Shown here: piece by piece, positions 52,428 to 61,569 of the stretch
How the letters are laid out: the number at the start of each line of letters is the position of its first letter
How positions within the stretch are numbered: position 1 is the stretch's first letter
Assembly (NCBI GenBank): GCA_016926235.1
Contig: JAFGOZ010000064.1
Coordinates: 1 to 64,000 of the forward strand
Source of the DNA: Bacteroidales bacterium
GTDB taxonomy: Bacteria > Bacteroidota > Bacteroidia > Bacteroidales > UBA10428
DNA: 64,000 bases
Reading direction: 5' to 3'
Translations under genes and position numbers: made by a program
Notes under the pieces: generated by a model
Databases searched by the model: none
Seen by the model: the letters and a program-made list of their open reading frames with translations, nothing else
Told to the model about the DNA's origin: nothing

Positions 52428-55307
52428 TTATACTTTTAAACCAATAACCAGAATATCATCCATTTGTTCCATGTTTCCCTTCCATTCATTAAAATGGTTA
52501 TCCAGCATAACCTTTTGGTCTTGCATCGAATGTCCATGTATATCTACTAACAGGTTTTGGAAGCGCCTGATCATGAATTTTTTATGGTCAGGTCCTCCAA
52601 ATTGATCAGCGTATCCATCAGAAAACATATATATTATGTCGTCTTTCAGCACCTTTATACGCTGGCTGGAAAATGGGATATCTGCTTTTTCATGAATAGC
52701 TATGGGCATTTTATCACCTTTATATATACTTAGTTCATTTTTCCGGATGAGGTAGATGGGATTATATGCTCCTGAAAATTGCAATTCTTGTTTATTCTTA
52801 TCGATTACACATATTGTAATATCCATTCCGTCTTTTGATTCTTCAAATCCTTTGCCGCTTTGATGCAAAGAGGTGATCACTCTTTCTCTAAGTTCATTGA
52901 GTATCTCAGCCGAATCAAAATGAGATGATCTGTTTACTATTTCATTCAAAAAAGCAAAACCGAGCATGCTCATAAAAGCTCCCGGGACACCATGTCCGGT
53001 GCAATCTGCCGCTACTATGACTGTCCGGCCATTTCTTTGATCAATCCAGTAAAAATCGCCACTCACAATATCCCTTGGTTTATATAGAATAAAAAAGTCT
53101 GATAAAGCTTTATTCAGAATATTTAAAGGGGGCAAAAGAGCATTTTGTATTCTCGATGCGTAGGTGATACTATCCAAAATATTCTTTTTCTGGGCAGAGA
53201 TTTGCTGATTTTTAATTTTTAGTTGTTCATTTGATTTTCTTTTTGCAGTATATTCCCTGTATAGAAAGAGGGAGAAGATTAAAACTCCAAACAGACCTCC
53301 TATTGAAGCAAAAGCAATGATTTTTCGTTTTTTTGCAATAGCTTCATTTTTGCGAATTTCTAAATTTTTAATTGCCACTTCTTTCTCTCTTCTGTCTGCC
53401 TCATATCGGGTTAATAATTTTTGTTTTTCGAGTTCTCTTTTTAACCTGGAAATACGAACATCCTTTTCCCTTGCGTTTGTATTCATAGCAGTCATTTGTT
53501 CATGCTTTTGTGTTTCATCATAATTCCATCTTACATTATTATATAGATCAACATATTTTAAGGTTAAGGCACAGTTGTTTTGTGAAAAATATGTCGTGTA
53601 AAGTGCCTGATAGTTTTTACCCAATAATTCATAATAGTTCGTCATAGTTGCTAATTCGCTGCTTTTAATATAGGTCTCTATCGCTTTATCAATTTTGTTT
53701 AGCTTAATATATACGTTAGCAATATTATGTAGTACAGATGCTTCACCTTCTATTTTTCCGGTTTCTTTATTTAATGTTAAAGATTGTTTGTAATATTCTA
53801 AAGCCTTTTTGTACTTCTCAAGATCATATTGAATATTCCCGATATTAATTAAGGTACTTGCCATTCCTTCTTTATCTCCTTTCTCCATTTCTATCGCATA
53901 AGCTTTATCATAATAATCACCCGCTTTATTCATTTCTCCCATATCATAATATACTACACCTATATTATTAAGAGTGTTAGCCATGCCTCCGCTATTATTT
54001 TGTTTTGTATCCAATTCAAGCGATTCTTCAAAAGCCTGAATGGTATTTTCATAATCATTTTGCATATAATATACAAGCCCAAGGTCACTTAGTAAAACAG
54101 AAGTTTCAATATAATCGTTGATATCTTTTGAAACATCAATGGCCTTATTGTAATAGGTAACAGCTTCATTATACTCGTAATTATTTTCATAAACTGTGGC
54201 GATATCACTTAATGATGCGATGATGCCTTCTTTATCCCCAATTTTTTCCCTTGTCTGAAGTGATTGTTTTAAGTAATCGATCGTTTGTTCATATTGGCCT
54301 GAATCATAAAAAGCCAATGCGATATTGCTCTGAAGTTCAGCAATTGCACTATCGTTCCCCTGCTTCATTTCAATGTTCAGGCTTTGATTATAGCAATCAA
54401 TTGCTTTGGCAATATTATTTGATTGGAGATATGCGTCTGCAAGCTGTGGTAAAATAATTGATATTTTTTTCTCATCCTTACTGCCTTTCAATTCTTTTAG
54501 TGAAGCTTCCATTTCGGAAATGGATTCTTTCAGGGAATCATTTTTCATTTTGCTTTCATCTTCGATGGTTTTATTTTCGGTTATTATCGCTATATCTTTA
54601 GTTTCTTTATTATTATCGGCTTGTTCTGGATTTTTCAGACTATCTGTTTTGTTTTCTGTTTTCTTTATCTTTTCGTCTTTATAATATTTATAGTATGATT
54701 CCCGGTAATTTTCAAATGCTTTCTTTAAATCTCCTTCACGGGCTAAGTTTTTTGAGTTTTCAATGGCTTCATTATAAGCTTTTTCTCTTAATTCAGCTAA
54801 TTCAGCCTGGACTTCTTTTATTTTTTTATCAATATTCTTTTTGTAGTTAATATCTTCACTTATTCTTCCATTTTCGGCATTAAAATAATATTTGGATATC
54901 GGTTTATTGAAAAGACTGGTATTGAGATCTTCAAAATCTTCAATAAGGTAAAATGTAAAGGTAAAATTCCAATTTTGTATAGTAGCTGGATCTGTGTTAT
55001 TTAGATTTGTTGAAATTTCTGCAATTTGCGGTATAAAACCTGTTTTTATAACTTTAATGTTATATAATTGGTTTATTTCCAATAAAGTGCTGAATGTGCC
55101 ATTCACCTTTGTTGGTAATGTATTTATTAAATGGTCTCCCGAATATATTTCAATATTAGCTCTTGCTATGGCTTCATTGTTATTCAATACTTTTCCATTT
55201 AGTATAAAAGATTGATTTTGTGCTATTATATTAGAATAAAAGAAAATCAGAATAGCTAACGGTATAATGGTAATTCTTAGTTTTACGCTATGCAATCGAA
55301 ATGTCAT
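52428..55307 (-). CDS. TPR-containing SpoIIE-type serine phosphatase
   Basis: This 959-residue protein has a signal or TM segment (about 11-29), a CNA-B-like beta domain (about 33-115), a coiled coil (about 150-215), seven or more TPR repeats (about 290-590), a coiled-coil region, a TM helix (IIAFASIGGLFGVLIFSLFL, near residue 675), and a C-terminal SpoIIE/PP2C domain with GDFYWID, AADCTGHGVPGAFMSMLG and FSDGYADQFGG. It dephosphorylates serine in a partner, perhaps a STAS-type protein such as those at 15608 or 28403 (inference). Such TPR-SpoIIE proteins are common in Bacteroidota. Confidence 0.88.
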   Translation of the reverse strand: MTFRLHSVKLRITIIPLAILIFFYSNIIAQNQSFILNGKVLNNNEAIARANIEIYSGDHLINTLPTKVNGTFSTLLEINQLYNIKVIKTGFIPQIAEISTNLNNTDPATIQNWNFTFTFYLIEDFEDLNTSLFNKPISKYYFNAENGRISEDINYKKNIDKKIKEVQAELAELREKAYNEAIENSKNLAREGDLKKAFENYRESYYKYYKDEKIKKTENKTDSLKNPEQADNNKETKDIAIITENKTIEDESKMKNDSLKESISEMEASLKELKGSKDEKKISIILPQLADAYLQSNNIAKAIDCYNQSLNIEMKQGNDSAIAELQSNIALAFYDSGQYEQTIDYLKQSLQTREKIGDKEGIIASLSDIATVYENNYEYNEAVTYYNKAIDVSKDINDYIETSVLLSDLGLVYYMQNDYENTIQAFEESLELDTKQNNSGGMANTLNNIGVVYYDMGEMNKAGDYYDKAYAIEMEKGDKEGMASTLINIGNIQYDLEKYKKALEYYKQSLTLNKETGKIEGEASVLHNIANVYIKLNKIDKAIETYIKSSELATMTNYYELLGKNYQALYTTYFSQNNCALTLKYVDLYNNVRWNYDETQKHEQMTAMNTNAREKDVRISRLKRELEKQKLLTRYEADRREKEVAIKNLEIRKNEAIAKKRKIIAFASIGGLFGVLIFSLFLYREYTAKRKSNEQLKIKNQQISAQKKNILDSITYASRIQNALLPPLNILNKALSDFFILYKPRDIVSGDFYWIDQRNGRTVIVAADCTGHGVPGAFMSMLGFAFLNEIVNRSSHFDSAEILNELRERVITSLHQSGKGFEESKDGMDITICVIDKNKQELQFSGAYNPIYLIRKNELSIYKGDKMPIAIHEKADIPFSSQRIKVLKDDIIYMFSDGYADQFGGPDHKKFMIRRFQNLLVDIHGHSMQDQKVMLDNHFNEWKGNMEQMDDILVIGLKV

Positions 55308-55942
55308 GAATGTAGGGTATAGCTTTATATAAATTTACATAACAATTTTGTAAAACCCTAATGGAACCATACATATTTGCTTCATTTGCAATGAATATCT
55401 ATTTATAAAAGAGACAAAAATATTCATTACATTATGTAAATAATGCCTGAAAAACGGAATAATCTAAAGAAACGATTTTTGAAGTGGTTACAATTGCTTA
55501 TAAGTAAAAACAAATAATGATTTGTTTTTATGCTCTATTGCAAATTATTTCCCTGCAAACATCCTGTTCTTTAACTGGTATAATAGCTTCCTTGTACCCT
55601 GGTTTTGATACTGGGTAACAATTCCTCCCTCCTGATGATAAACGACGTTACTCGGTTTTTTGATCCTTTTAGTCGACTCAAGCAGGGGAAGCAAGTTTTG
55701 AATTTGTAACTTCATCTCCTCAAATTTTAAAGTTAAACACTAAATCCCCTTGTTTATAATATAATACGAATGAAACAGAAAAATGTTTTTTTTGATTTAA
55801 CATTTTTTTTCGCATCATATTAAAATTGTTAAAAAATTACGAAATTTTGATGAAATGTGCAACAGGAATATATCAACAAGCAAAATGATTTAAATTACCA
55901 GTGTTTAACATTTGTGTATGTAATAATAAGACAATCAGTGCG
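55308..55942. other. 635-bp region between the phosphatase and M64 genes
   Basis: Apart from a possible 56-codon ORF (55545-55715), the region is AT-rich and has no gene I can support. It contains the promoter of the phosphatase gene at its left. Confidence 0.5.
55545..55715 (-). CDS. Possible small basic protein (56 aa)
   Basis: The frame encodes MKLQIQNLLPLLESTKRIKK and ends YQLKNRMFAGK, 56 residues, basic. Its base composition is richer in G+C than the surrounding DNA, and GAGGAG stands right before the ATG, too close for an ideal ribosome site. No family recognised. It could be a remnant of a longer gene or a genuine small gene. Confidence 0.35.
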   Translation of the reverse strand: MKLQIQNLLPLLESTKRIKKPSNVVYHQEGGIVTQYQNQGTRKLLYQLKNRMFAGK

Positions 55943-57220
55943 TTACTCGATATAAAACCTAATCATCTGAATGATAGCTCTTTCGTTGACCGGGCCAAAA
56001 TTGTTAATAACTCCTGATTTCATCGAACTGTTATATGTGGGTCGATAGATGCCATTCTGTACATATCCGCCTCCCTCAAAAACACCAATTTTATCTATAA
56101 ACTCTGGTGTTTCAGGAGTTGGTATTGGGGTTAGGCTATCAACAAGGTCTGCCCATTTTAAGTTAAAATCGACTATTGTAGTAATGTTGGGTTGATAAGG
56201 TTCAATATCGAGGTTATAAAAGTCAATATAAGTTGTTTCATCATCGTAATACTCATCTGCTAATGCGGCAAACGAATGTCCAAATTCATGACAAAATACG
56301 AACTCCGAATTCTCATTATCGGCAGATAATATCGCATAAAAATTATATATTCCTCCGCCACCATAAATTCCTGAGTTAACTAATATTACTATCTGGTCAT
56401 AGGGCACATGACCTGCTGCATCCCTTACGTTTTTTATACTTTGTGTAGATAAATATCGTTCGCTGTTGAAAGTGTTAAATGTAGTATTCAGGGCTGTGTT
56501 TGCCCAGATGTTTTCACCTGGAATATCAGTGCCGCTTTCAGCAGATGGTACATTAACTGCCCAAAAATTAAAACTGTTTTTATATTGTTCAAAGGGTTTC
56601 CATGTTAGCATACTTTGTGCAAATATTTCTGCATCCATTTTGAATTTGGCCATCTCTTCCAATGTATACCCATCGGGAATAAAGACAATATCCACAGCGT
56701 TTTGAGATTCTGCAACCTTTATTATTGATTCTGTTATATAAATATTGCATTTATCCTTAATGATGGAGAGGCTATGAGGATTAATCCTATATTCAAAAAC
56801 CTTATGGAATTGGTTGAGATCATCTCTGCTTAGTATTTCAATACGTATTGCTCTTTTGGGAAAAGGTACTATAACTGTTTCTTCAAAACTTCTGCAAACA
56901 GATTTTGCTTCTTTTGTTTTTTGCCATTCTGAGCACAATGTTGCATAACCCCTCGAATAGATAAGTTTATTAGTGGCTGAATCATATACTTCTACTACGT
57001 TTGTGCCATATCTGAATGTGTCAATAAGATTGTTCATTGATCCTCCCCAGTAAGGTTCTTGCTTAATTTGACTAAGGGCATAGAGGGAACTGTCCGCATT
57101 TGCTGTTTGTATATAATCGATCCGCATACTGCAGTTCATAAAGAATTCATTAAACGATATTTGATTATATGAACGGATCGGAACTATGAAAAATATTATG
57201 GTTAGGATGCTTGCCCTCAT
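55943..57220 (-). CDS. M64-family (IgA peptidase-like) metallopeptidase, secreted
   Basis: This protein of about 425 residues has a signal peptide starting MRASILTIIFFIVP, an N-terminal M64 domain (about 30-150) and a catalytic domain with VDIVFIPDGYT (about 193-203) and the zinc motif HEFGHSFAALADEYYD. It lacks a T9SS sorting domain. It probably degrades host or environmental proteins. A -7 box TAAATTTG on the minus strand lies at 57275-57268. The Met at 57220 is chosen since it opens the signal peptide. Confidence 0.88.
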   Translation of the reverse strand: MRASILTIIFFIVPIRSYNQISFNEFFMNCSMRIDYIQTANADSSLYALSQIKQEPYWGGSMNNLIDTFRYGTNVVEVYDSATNKLIYSRGYATLCSEWQKTKEAKSVCRSFEETVIVPFPKRAIRIEILSRDDLNQFHKVFEYRINPHSLSIIKDKCNIYITESIIKVAESQNAVDIVFIPDGYTLEEMAKFKMDAEIFAQSMLTWKPFEQYKNSFNFWAVNVPSAESGTDIPGENIWANTALNTTFNTFNSERYLSTQSIKNVRDAAGHVPYDQIVILVNSGIYGGGGIYNFYAILSADNENSEFVFCHEFGHSFAALADEYYDDETTYIDFYNLDIEPYQPNITTIVDFNLKWADLVDSLTPIPTPETPEFIDKIGVFEGGGYVQNGIYRPTYNSSMKSGVINNFGPVNERAIIQMIRFYIE

Positions 57221-57225
57221 TTTAC

Positions 57226-57275
57226 TATTTTTGAAAAATAACATAAAAAAATTGTTCATTATGATCTCAAATTTA
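57226..57275. promoter_or_regulatory. Overlapping divergent promoters (M64 and MscS)
   Basis: TATTTTTG on the plus strand (57226-57233) and TAAATTTG on the minus strand (57275-57268) both match TAnnTTTG. They lie within the 40-bp gap and the 5' ends of the two divergent genes, so the transcripts would overlap at their 5' ends. Confidence 0.45.
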
Positions 57276-58517
57276 AAGGATTCCATTCGAATTTGGTTGG
57301 AAAATGCAGAATTATCGGATAAGAATGTGAATATAATACAGGCATTAATCCTCTCTATTATTGTACTTACCGCGGCTATATTGGTTACTTTTATAGTAAG
57401 AAAATTATTATTGACACTTTTCAGAAGGCTTATTCGAAAGAGTGAAACACAATGGGATGATATTTTAATTCAAAGAAAAATTCTTAGAAAATTAGCTCTT
57501 TTAGCACCTGCAATTGTTATATACTACCTTGTTGAATATGCGTTATTTAATTTTCCTGAATGGATGGCATTTGTTCGCTCTTGCACATATATTTATATGG
57601 TGCTGGTTGTAATGTTAGCTGCTCTTTCCTTTGTTGATGGGTTGCATGATATTCTCATGGGCTTTAAGTTTGCCAAAGACAAATCAATTAAAGGATATAT
57701 ACAGGTTTTAAAGATCCTTGTTTCTTTTGCCGGAATAATAATAATACTATCAATAATTCTTGGAAAAGCTCCCAATAAATTGTTGACAGGGCTGGGTGCA
57801 TTGGCAGCGGTGTTGATGCTGGTTTTTAAAGACAGTATCCTTGGATTGGTAGGGGGAATTCAACTTTCAGCCAATGATATGGTAAGGCTTGGAGACTGGA
57901 TATCCATGCCAAGTAGAAATGCTGATGGGGATGTAATTGATATTTCACTAAATACGGTAAAAGTGCAGAACTTTGACAAAACTATTACCACAATACCTAC
58001 ATATTCGATGATTACAGAGTCATTTACAAATTGGAGAGGTATGTCAGAATCGGATGGCCGGCGAATTAAACGAGCAATTAATATCGATATGCAAAGTGTA
58101 ACATTTTGTGATGATGAGAGGATTAATAAGTTTCGTAAAATACATTATTTGAAAGAATATATCGATTCAAAATTAGAAGAATTGAAGAAGTTTAATCAAG
58201 CGAACAATGTTGATGATTCTGTACTTGTAAATGGAAGGCGATTGACAAACCTTGGAACTTTTCGCAGGTATATTGAAGAATATCTGTCAAACCATCCAAA
58301 AATTAATACGAATATGACGTTTCTGATACGTCAGTTACAACCTACCGAGCGTGGGTTGCCAATTGAAATTTATGTTTTCAGTAGTGATAAGCGCTGGATT
58401 CAATACGAAGGTATTCAGGCCGATATTTTTGACCATATAATAGCCGTGATTCCGGAATTTGATTTACGTGTATTTCAAAATCCTTCGGGTATGGATTTTC
58501 AAAAAATTGTTAAATAA
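57261..58517 (+). CDS. MscS-family mechanosensitive channel
   Basis: This protein of about 418 residues has five TM helices and the MscS pore and beta domain: LGALAAVLMLVFKDSILGLVGGIQLSANDMVRLGDWI (about 195-235). The C-terminal 150 residues are larger than in E. coli MscS and contain a charged segment. It releases solutes in hypo-osmotic stress. The start at 57261 is chosen because the upstream frame overlaps the M64 gene. Confidence 0.9.
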   Translation: MISNLKDSIRIWLENAELSDKNVNIIQALILSIIVLTAAILVTFIVRKLLLTLFRRLIRKSETQWDDILIQRKILRKLALLAPAIVIYYLVEYALFNFPEWMAFVRSCTYIYMVLVVMLAALSFVDGLHDILMGFKFAKDKSIKGYIQVLKILVSFAGIIIILSIILGKAPNKLLTGLGALAAVLMLVFKDSILGLVGGIQLSANDMVRLGDWISMPSRNADGDVIDISLNTVKVQNFDKTITTIPTYSMITESFTNWRGMSESDGRRIKRAINIDMQSVTFCDDERINKFRKIHYLKEYIDSKLEELKKFNQANNVDDSVLVNGRRLTNLGTFRRYIEEYLSNHPKINTNMTFLIRQLQPTERGLPIEIYVFSSDKRWIQYEGIQADIFDHIIAVIPEFDLRVFQNPSGMDFQKIVK

Positions 58518-58534
58518 AGGATATTTACTCTCCT

Positions 58535-59575
58535 TTAAAGTAGTATTATATTATATTTTTTGCATTCAGTAATCTGATCTTCAGGCCATATGTTTGCCTG
58601 CACTTCACCAACATGAGCTTTGCGTAAAAAGAACATACAAACCCTTGATTGTCCAATACCTCCTCCAACAGATTGTGGCAATTCTCCATTTAATAATCGT
58701 TTATGAAATAGCAATTCTTTACGATCGTTTGCATTTCGCATTTCAAGCTGCTTTAATAAAGATTCTTTATTAACTCTGATACCCATAGAAGAGACTTCAA
58801 ATGCCATTTCAAGAATTGGATTCCAAAGTATAATATCTCCATTTAATCCTTTTTTGCCATCAACTGTTAGAGTATCCCAATCGTCATAATCAGGTGCACG
58901 GCCATCATGAATAGTTCCGTCCGGGAGCTCACCTCCAATACCAATAATGAAAATTGCCCCATATTTTTTTGCCGCTTCAGTTTCTCTTTCTTTGACGGTT
59001 TTCCCCGGATATTCTTTCAGCAAATCTTCAGAATGAATAAATGTTATTTTATCAGGTAACATGGGTTTAATATTGTGATAATGCTCAAAAACTGTAAATT
59101 CAGTACGTTTAAATACTTCGTATATTTTATTTACAATAAATTTCAGAAAATCAAGATTTCTGTCTTTAGGTTCCATCGTGAGTTCCCAATCCCACTGGTC
59201 TACATAAAGCGAATGAAGATTGTCCATCACTTCATCCGGCCGTATTGCATTCATGTCAGTATAAATACCGTATCCTTCTTCTATTTCATAATCTGCAAGG
59301 ACCATTCTTTTCCATTTTGCCAATGAATTAACAACCTCAGCTTCCCTGCCACCCAGGTCTTTTATTGGGAATGTAACCTTTCTTTCTATTCCATTCAAAT
59401 CGTCATTTATACCTGTCCCTTTTAATACGAAAAGAGGGGCTGTAACCCTGCGGAGCTTTAGTTCCGAGGATAAATTTGATTGAAAGGTGTCTTTCACAAG
59501 TTTTATGGCCTTCTCTGTATCTTTCAGGTTTAGTACAGGCTTGTAGTTTTTTGGAATTATTAGATTGCTCTTCAT
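58535..59575 (-). CDS. asnA: Aspartate-ammonia ligase AsnA
   Basis: This 346-residue class II tRNA-synthetase-like enzyme has DDLNGIERKVTFPIKDLGGREAEVVNSLAKWKR (about 57-89) and the C-terminal SVGGGIGQSRVCMFFLRKAHVGEVQ. It makes asparagine from aspartate, ammonia and ATP. It is a single gene, and the link to AmtB/GlnK in the window is the shared use of ammonia. Confidence 0.95.
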   Translation of the reverse strand: MKSNLIIPKNYKPVLNLKDTEKAIKLVKDTFQSNLSSELKLRRVTAPLFVLKGTGINDDLNGIERKVTFPIKDLGGREAEVVNSLAKWKRMVLADYEIEEGYGIYTDMNAIRPDEVMDNLHSLYVDQWDWELTMEPKDRNLDFLKFIVNKIYEVFKRTEFTVFEHYHNIKPMLPDKITFIHSEDLLKEYPGKTVKERETEAAKKYGAIFIIGIGGELPDGTIHDGRAPDYDDWDTLTVDGKKGLNGDIILWNPILEMAFEVSSMGIRVNKESLLKQLEMRNANDRKELLFHKRLLNGELPQSVGGGIGQSRVCMFFLRKAHVGEVQANIWPEDQITECKKYNIILL

Positions 59576-59679
59576 AGTTTGGATGTTGTTTTTGTATGAA
59601 AAATTACATAAAAATATAAGTATCTGTTAATTTTTGCAACGGTTTAAGTTATATTACGAGTTTTACTTAAAATACATGA

Positions 59680-61089
59680 CTATAATTCTCCTCTTTCTTT
59701 TAATAAATTGTAGAAATAATAGTCAAAATTTTCGAGAGGACTTGGACTTGGAGAAAAAATCAGTTTTCCATCCGGGCTAATCAGGTAATATGTTGGAAAT
59801 CCTCTTATATCATAATCGTTTAGGATTTCAGGTTGGTTGCCATAATGCAGGAATGTCCATTTGTAACCATATTTTTCCTTTACACTTTTTGAAAAATTAA
59901 AATCCTCATCAACAGCTATGGTTACTATTCGGAGATATTTTTGAAGTCTTTCATCCAAATCTTTAAGCAGTTCATATTCTTTAAGACATGCATAACTTGA
60001 AGACATACAAAAGTTAAGATAAACATATTTCCCCTTGAAATTTTCGATGCTGACCAGTTCATTATTTTCATTATATAATCGGAAGGCAGGTGGTGAATAA
60101 CCTTTTAAAAGCTTTGTTACTTTTTCTTTTATGTTTAAGCCAATGTCTCGGTGGGTTGGAATTGTGGTTTTTTGGATCAGGCTATCTAAAACTTGCAGAA
60201 GAGCCTGATGGGAGAATGCATCCGAGTAAAATCCATCATACAGGTTTTTTAAAATGACTAATTCTTTCAGGGTGTCATTTGCCAATACCTGATCTTTTCC
60301 CAATGTATTTAAAAGGCCTTCATAATCGCCGTTTGCAATATCGGTATATAGTTTTTTCCCATATTCTGCCCGTCCATAAAAAATAAAATATCTATCGTAT
60401 ACCTGGTTGAAAAACTCCATGTATGCGGGGTTATTGTAATGAATTTTTTTGTTCAGGAAATAGGTTTCAGAAATAGTATTTACCTTAAATTGAAGTGCCA
60501 TATGTCGCAAAGTGCCAAATTTATAGTAGATATAAGTATGTATATAAGGACACTTTACATCGCGAAATGGGAAGTAAATTGAATCAAGGTCAGAGTCTAA
60601 TTTAGTATAGTTTGGCATCCTCAAAATATATCCGATATTATGGTCATAATAATTATTGAATGTGTCCGTAAATTGCCCTATAATATTGTTAATTAATAAT
60701 CCTTCTGATTTTGTTACATTTATATAAAAAGTAGTATGATCAAAATAGGGATTTAACTTATCTGCTTTTGTTTTTTCAAGTTTTTCAGGGAGTTCAATTT
60801 CATAATTTTTCCCTGGTTCAACAATTAAAATTCCTCTATATTTTCCTATGTCAAGAAAAGTTTCTGTTATCGAGTTTAATTTAAATGAACAATTAAACGT
60901 ACCGGTTGAGTCAACCAAACAGGAACCTATATCTGCTTTAACATATGAAATATAATCTTTATGTGAATAAAAAGTAAGTGTTTCTCCTTTATAGGAAGGG
61001 GCTTCCCCTTTAATTGTAACATTTTGTGAAAATGAAAATTGAAACAGTATACTTCCCAGAATCAATAATCCAATGTGAATTCTCATCAT
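59680..61089 (-). CDS. TlpA-like protein with a changed active site
   Basis: This 469-residue protein has a signal peptide (1-21), an N-terminal beta domain (DUF4369-like, about 22-110), a helical middle, and a C-terminal TlpA-like thioredoxin domain (about 333-469). Where TlpA has WCxxC, it reads FCMSSSYACLKE: the first redox Cys is Ser365 and only Cys368 remains. It probably cannot do normal disulfide exchange. The ATG overlaps the coaD stop by 4 nt, so the two are co-transcribed. Confidence 0.78.
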   Translation of the reverse strand: MMRIHIGLLILGSILFQFSFSQNVTIKGEAPSYKGETLTFYSHKDYISYVKADIGSCLVDSTGTFNCSFKLNSITETFLDIGKYRGILIVEPGKNYEIELPEKLEKTKADKLNPYFDHTTFYINVTKSEGLLINNIIGQFTDTFNNYYDHNIGYILRMPNYTKLDSDLDSIYFPFRDVKCPYIHTYIYYKFGTLRHMALQFKVNTISETYFLNKKIHYNNPAYMEFFNQVYDRYFIFYGRAEYGKKLYTDIANGDYEGLLNTLGKDQVLANDTLKELVILKNLYDGFYSDAFSHQALLQVLDSLIQKTTIPTHRDIGLNIKEKVTKLLKGYSPPAFRLYNENNELVSIENFKGKYVYLNFCMSSSYACLKEYELLKDLDERLQKYLRIVTIAVDEDFNFSKSVKEKYGYKWTFLHYGNQPEILNDYDIRGFPTYYLISPDGKLIFSPSPSPLENFDYYFYNLLKERGEL

Positions 61090-61562
61090 ACCTTTATATA
61101 CTTATTTATATCAATATTTGCAGGTAAAAAGCTGGAGGCATCACCCCCATTTCTAATAATATCCCTTACAATTGAAGAATTTATAAATGAATGCTCCGGA
61201 TTTGTCAGGAGAAAAATAGTTTCAATATCATTGTTCAGGCTTTTGTTAACCTGACCGTAGGCTCTTTCATATTCAAAATCTGAAGAAGTTCTTACTCCCC
61301 GTAAAATATAATCTGCCTTTACTTGTTTACAGTATTCCACGGTAAGACACTGATACTTGTCAACTACTATTTGATTATTCATCGCAAATACATCCTTTAT
61401 GAGTTGCATTCTCATATCTAACGGAAAAAAATCCTGTTTATTGATATTAATTCCTATGGCAACAATTATTTTATCAAATAAATTCATTGCTCTTCTTACA
61501 ATGGACTCATGTCCTGCTGTAAAAGGATCGAATGAACCCGGGAATACTGCAATTTTTTCCAT
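61086..61562 (-). CDS. coaD: Phosphopantetheine adenylyltransferase CoaD
   Basis: This 158-residue protein has the nucleotidyltransferase motif GSFDPFTAGHESIV (TxGH form), RGVRTSSDFEYE and the C-terminal NSSIVRDI. It makes dephospho-CoA from 4'-phosphopantetheine in CoA synthesis. It lies 7 nt after the CCC transporter gene on the same strand. Confidence 0.95.
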   Translation of the reverse strand: MEKIAVFPGSFDPFTAGHESIVRRAMNLFDKIIVAIGININKQDFFPLDMRMQLIKDVFAMNNQIVVDKYQCLTVEYCKQVKADYILRGVRTSSDFEYERAYGQVNKSLNNDIETIFLLTNPEHSFINSSIVRDIIRNGGDASSFLPANIDINKYIKV

Positions 61563-61569
61563 AGTTGTA

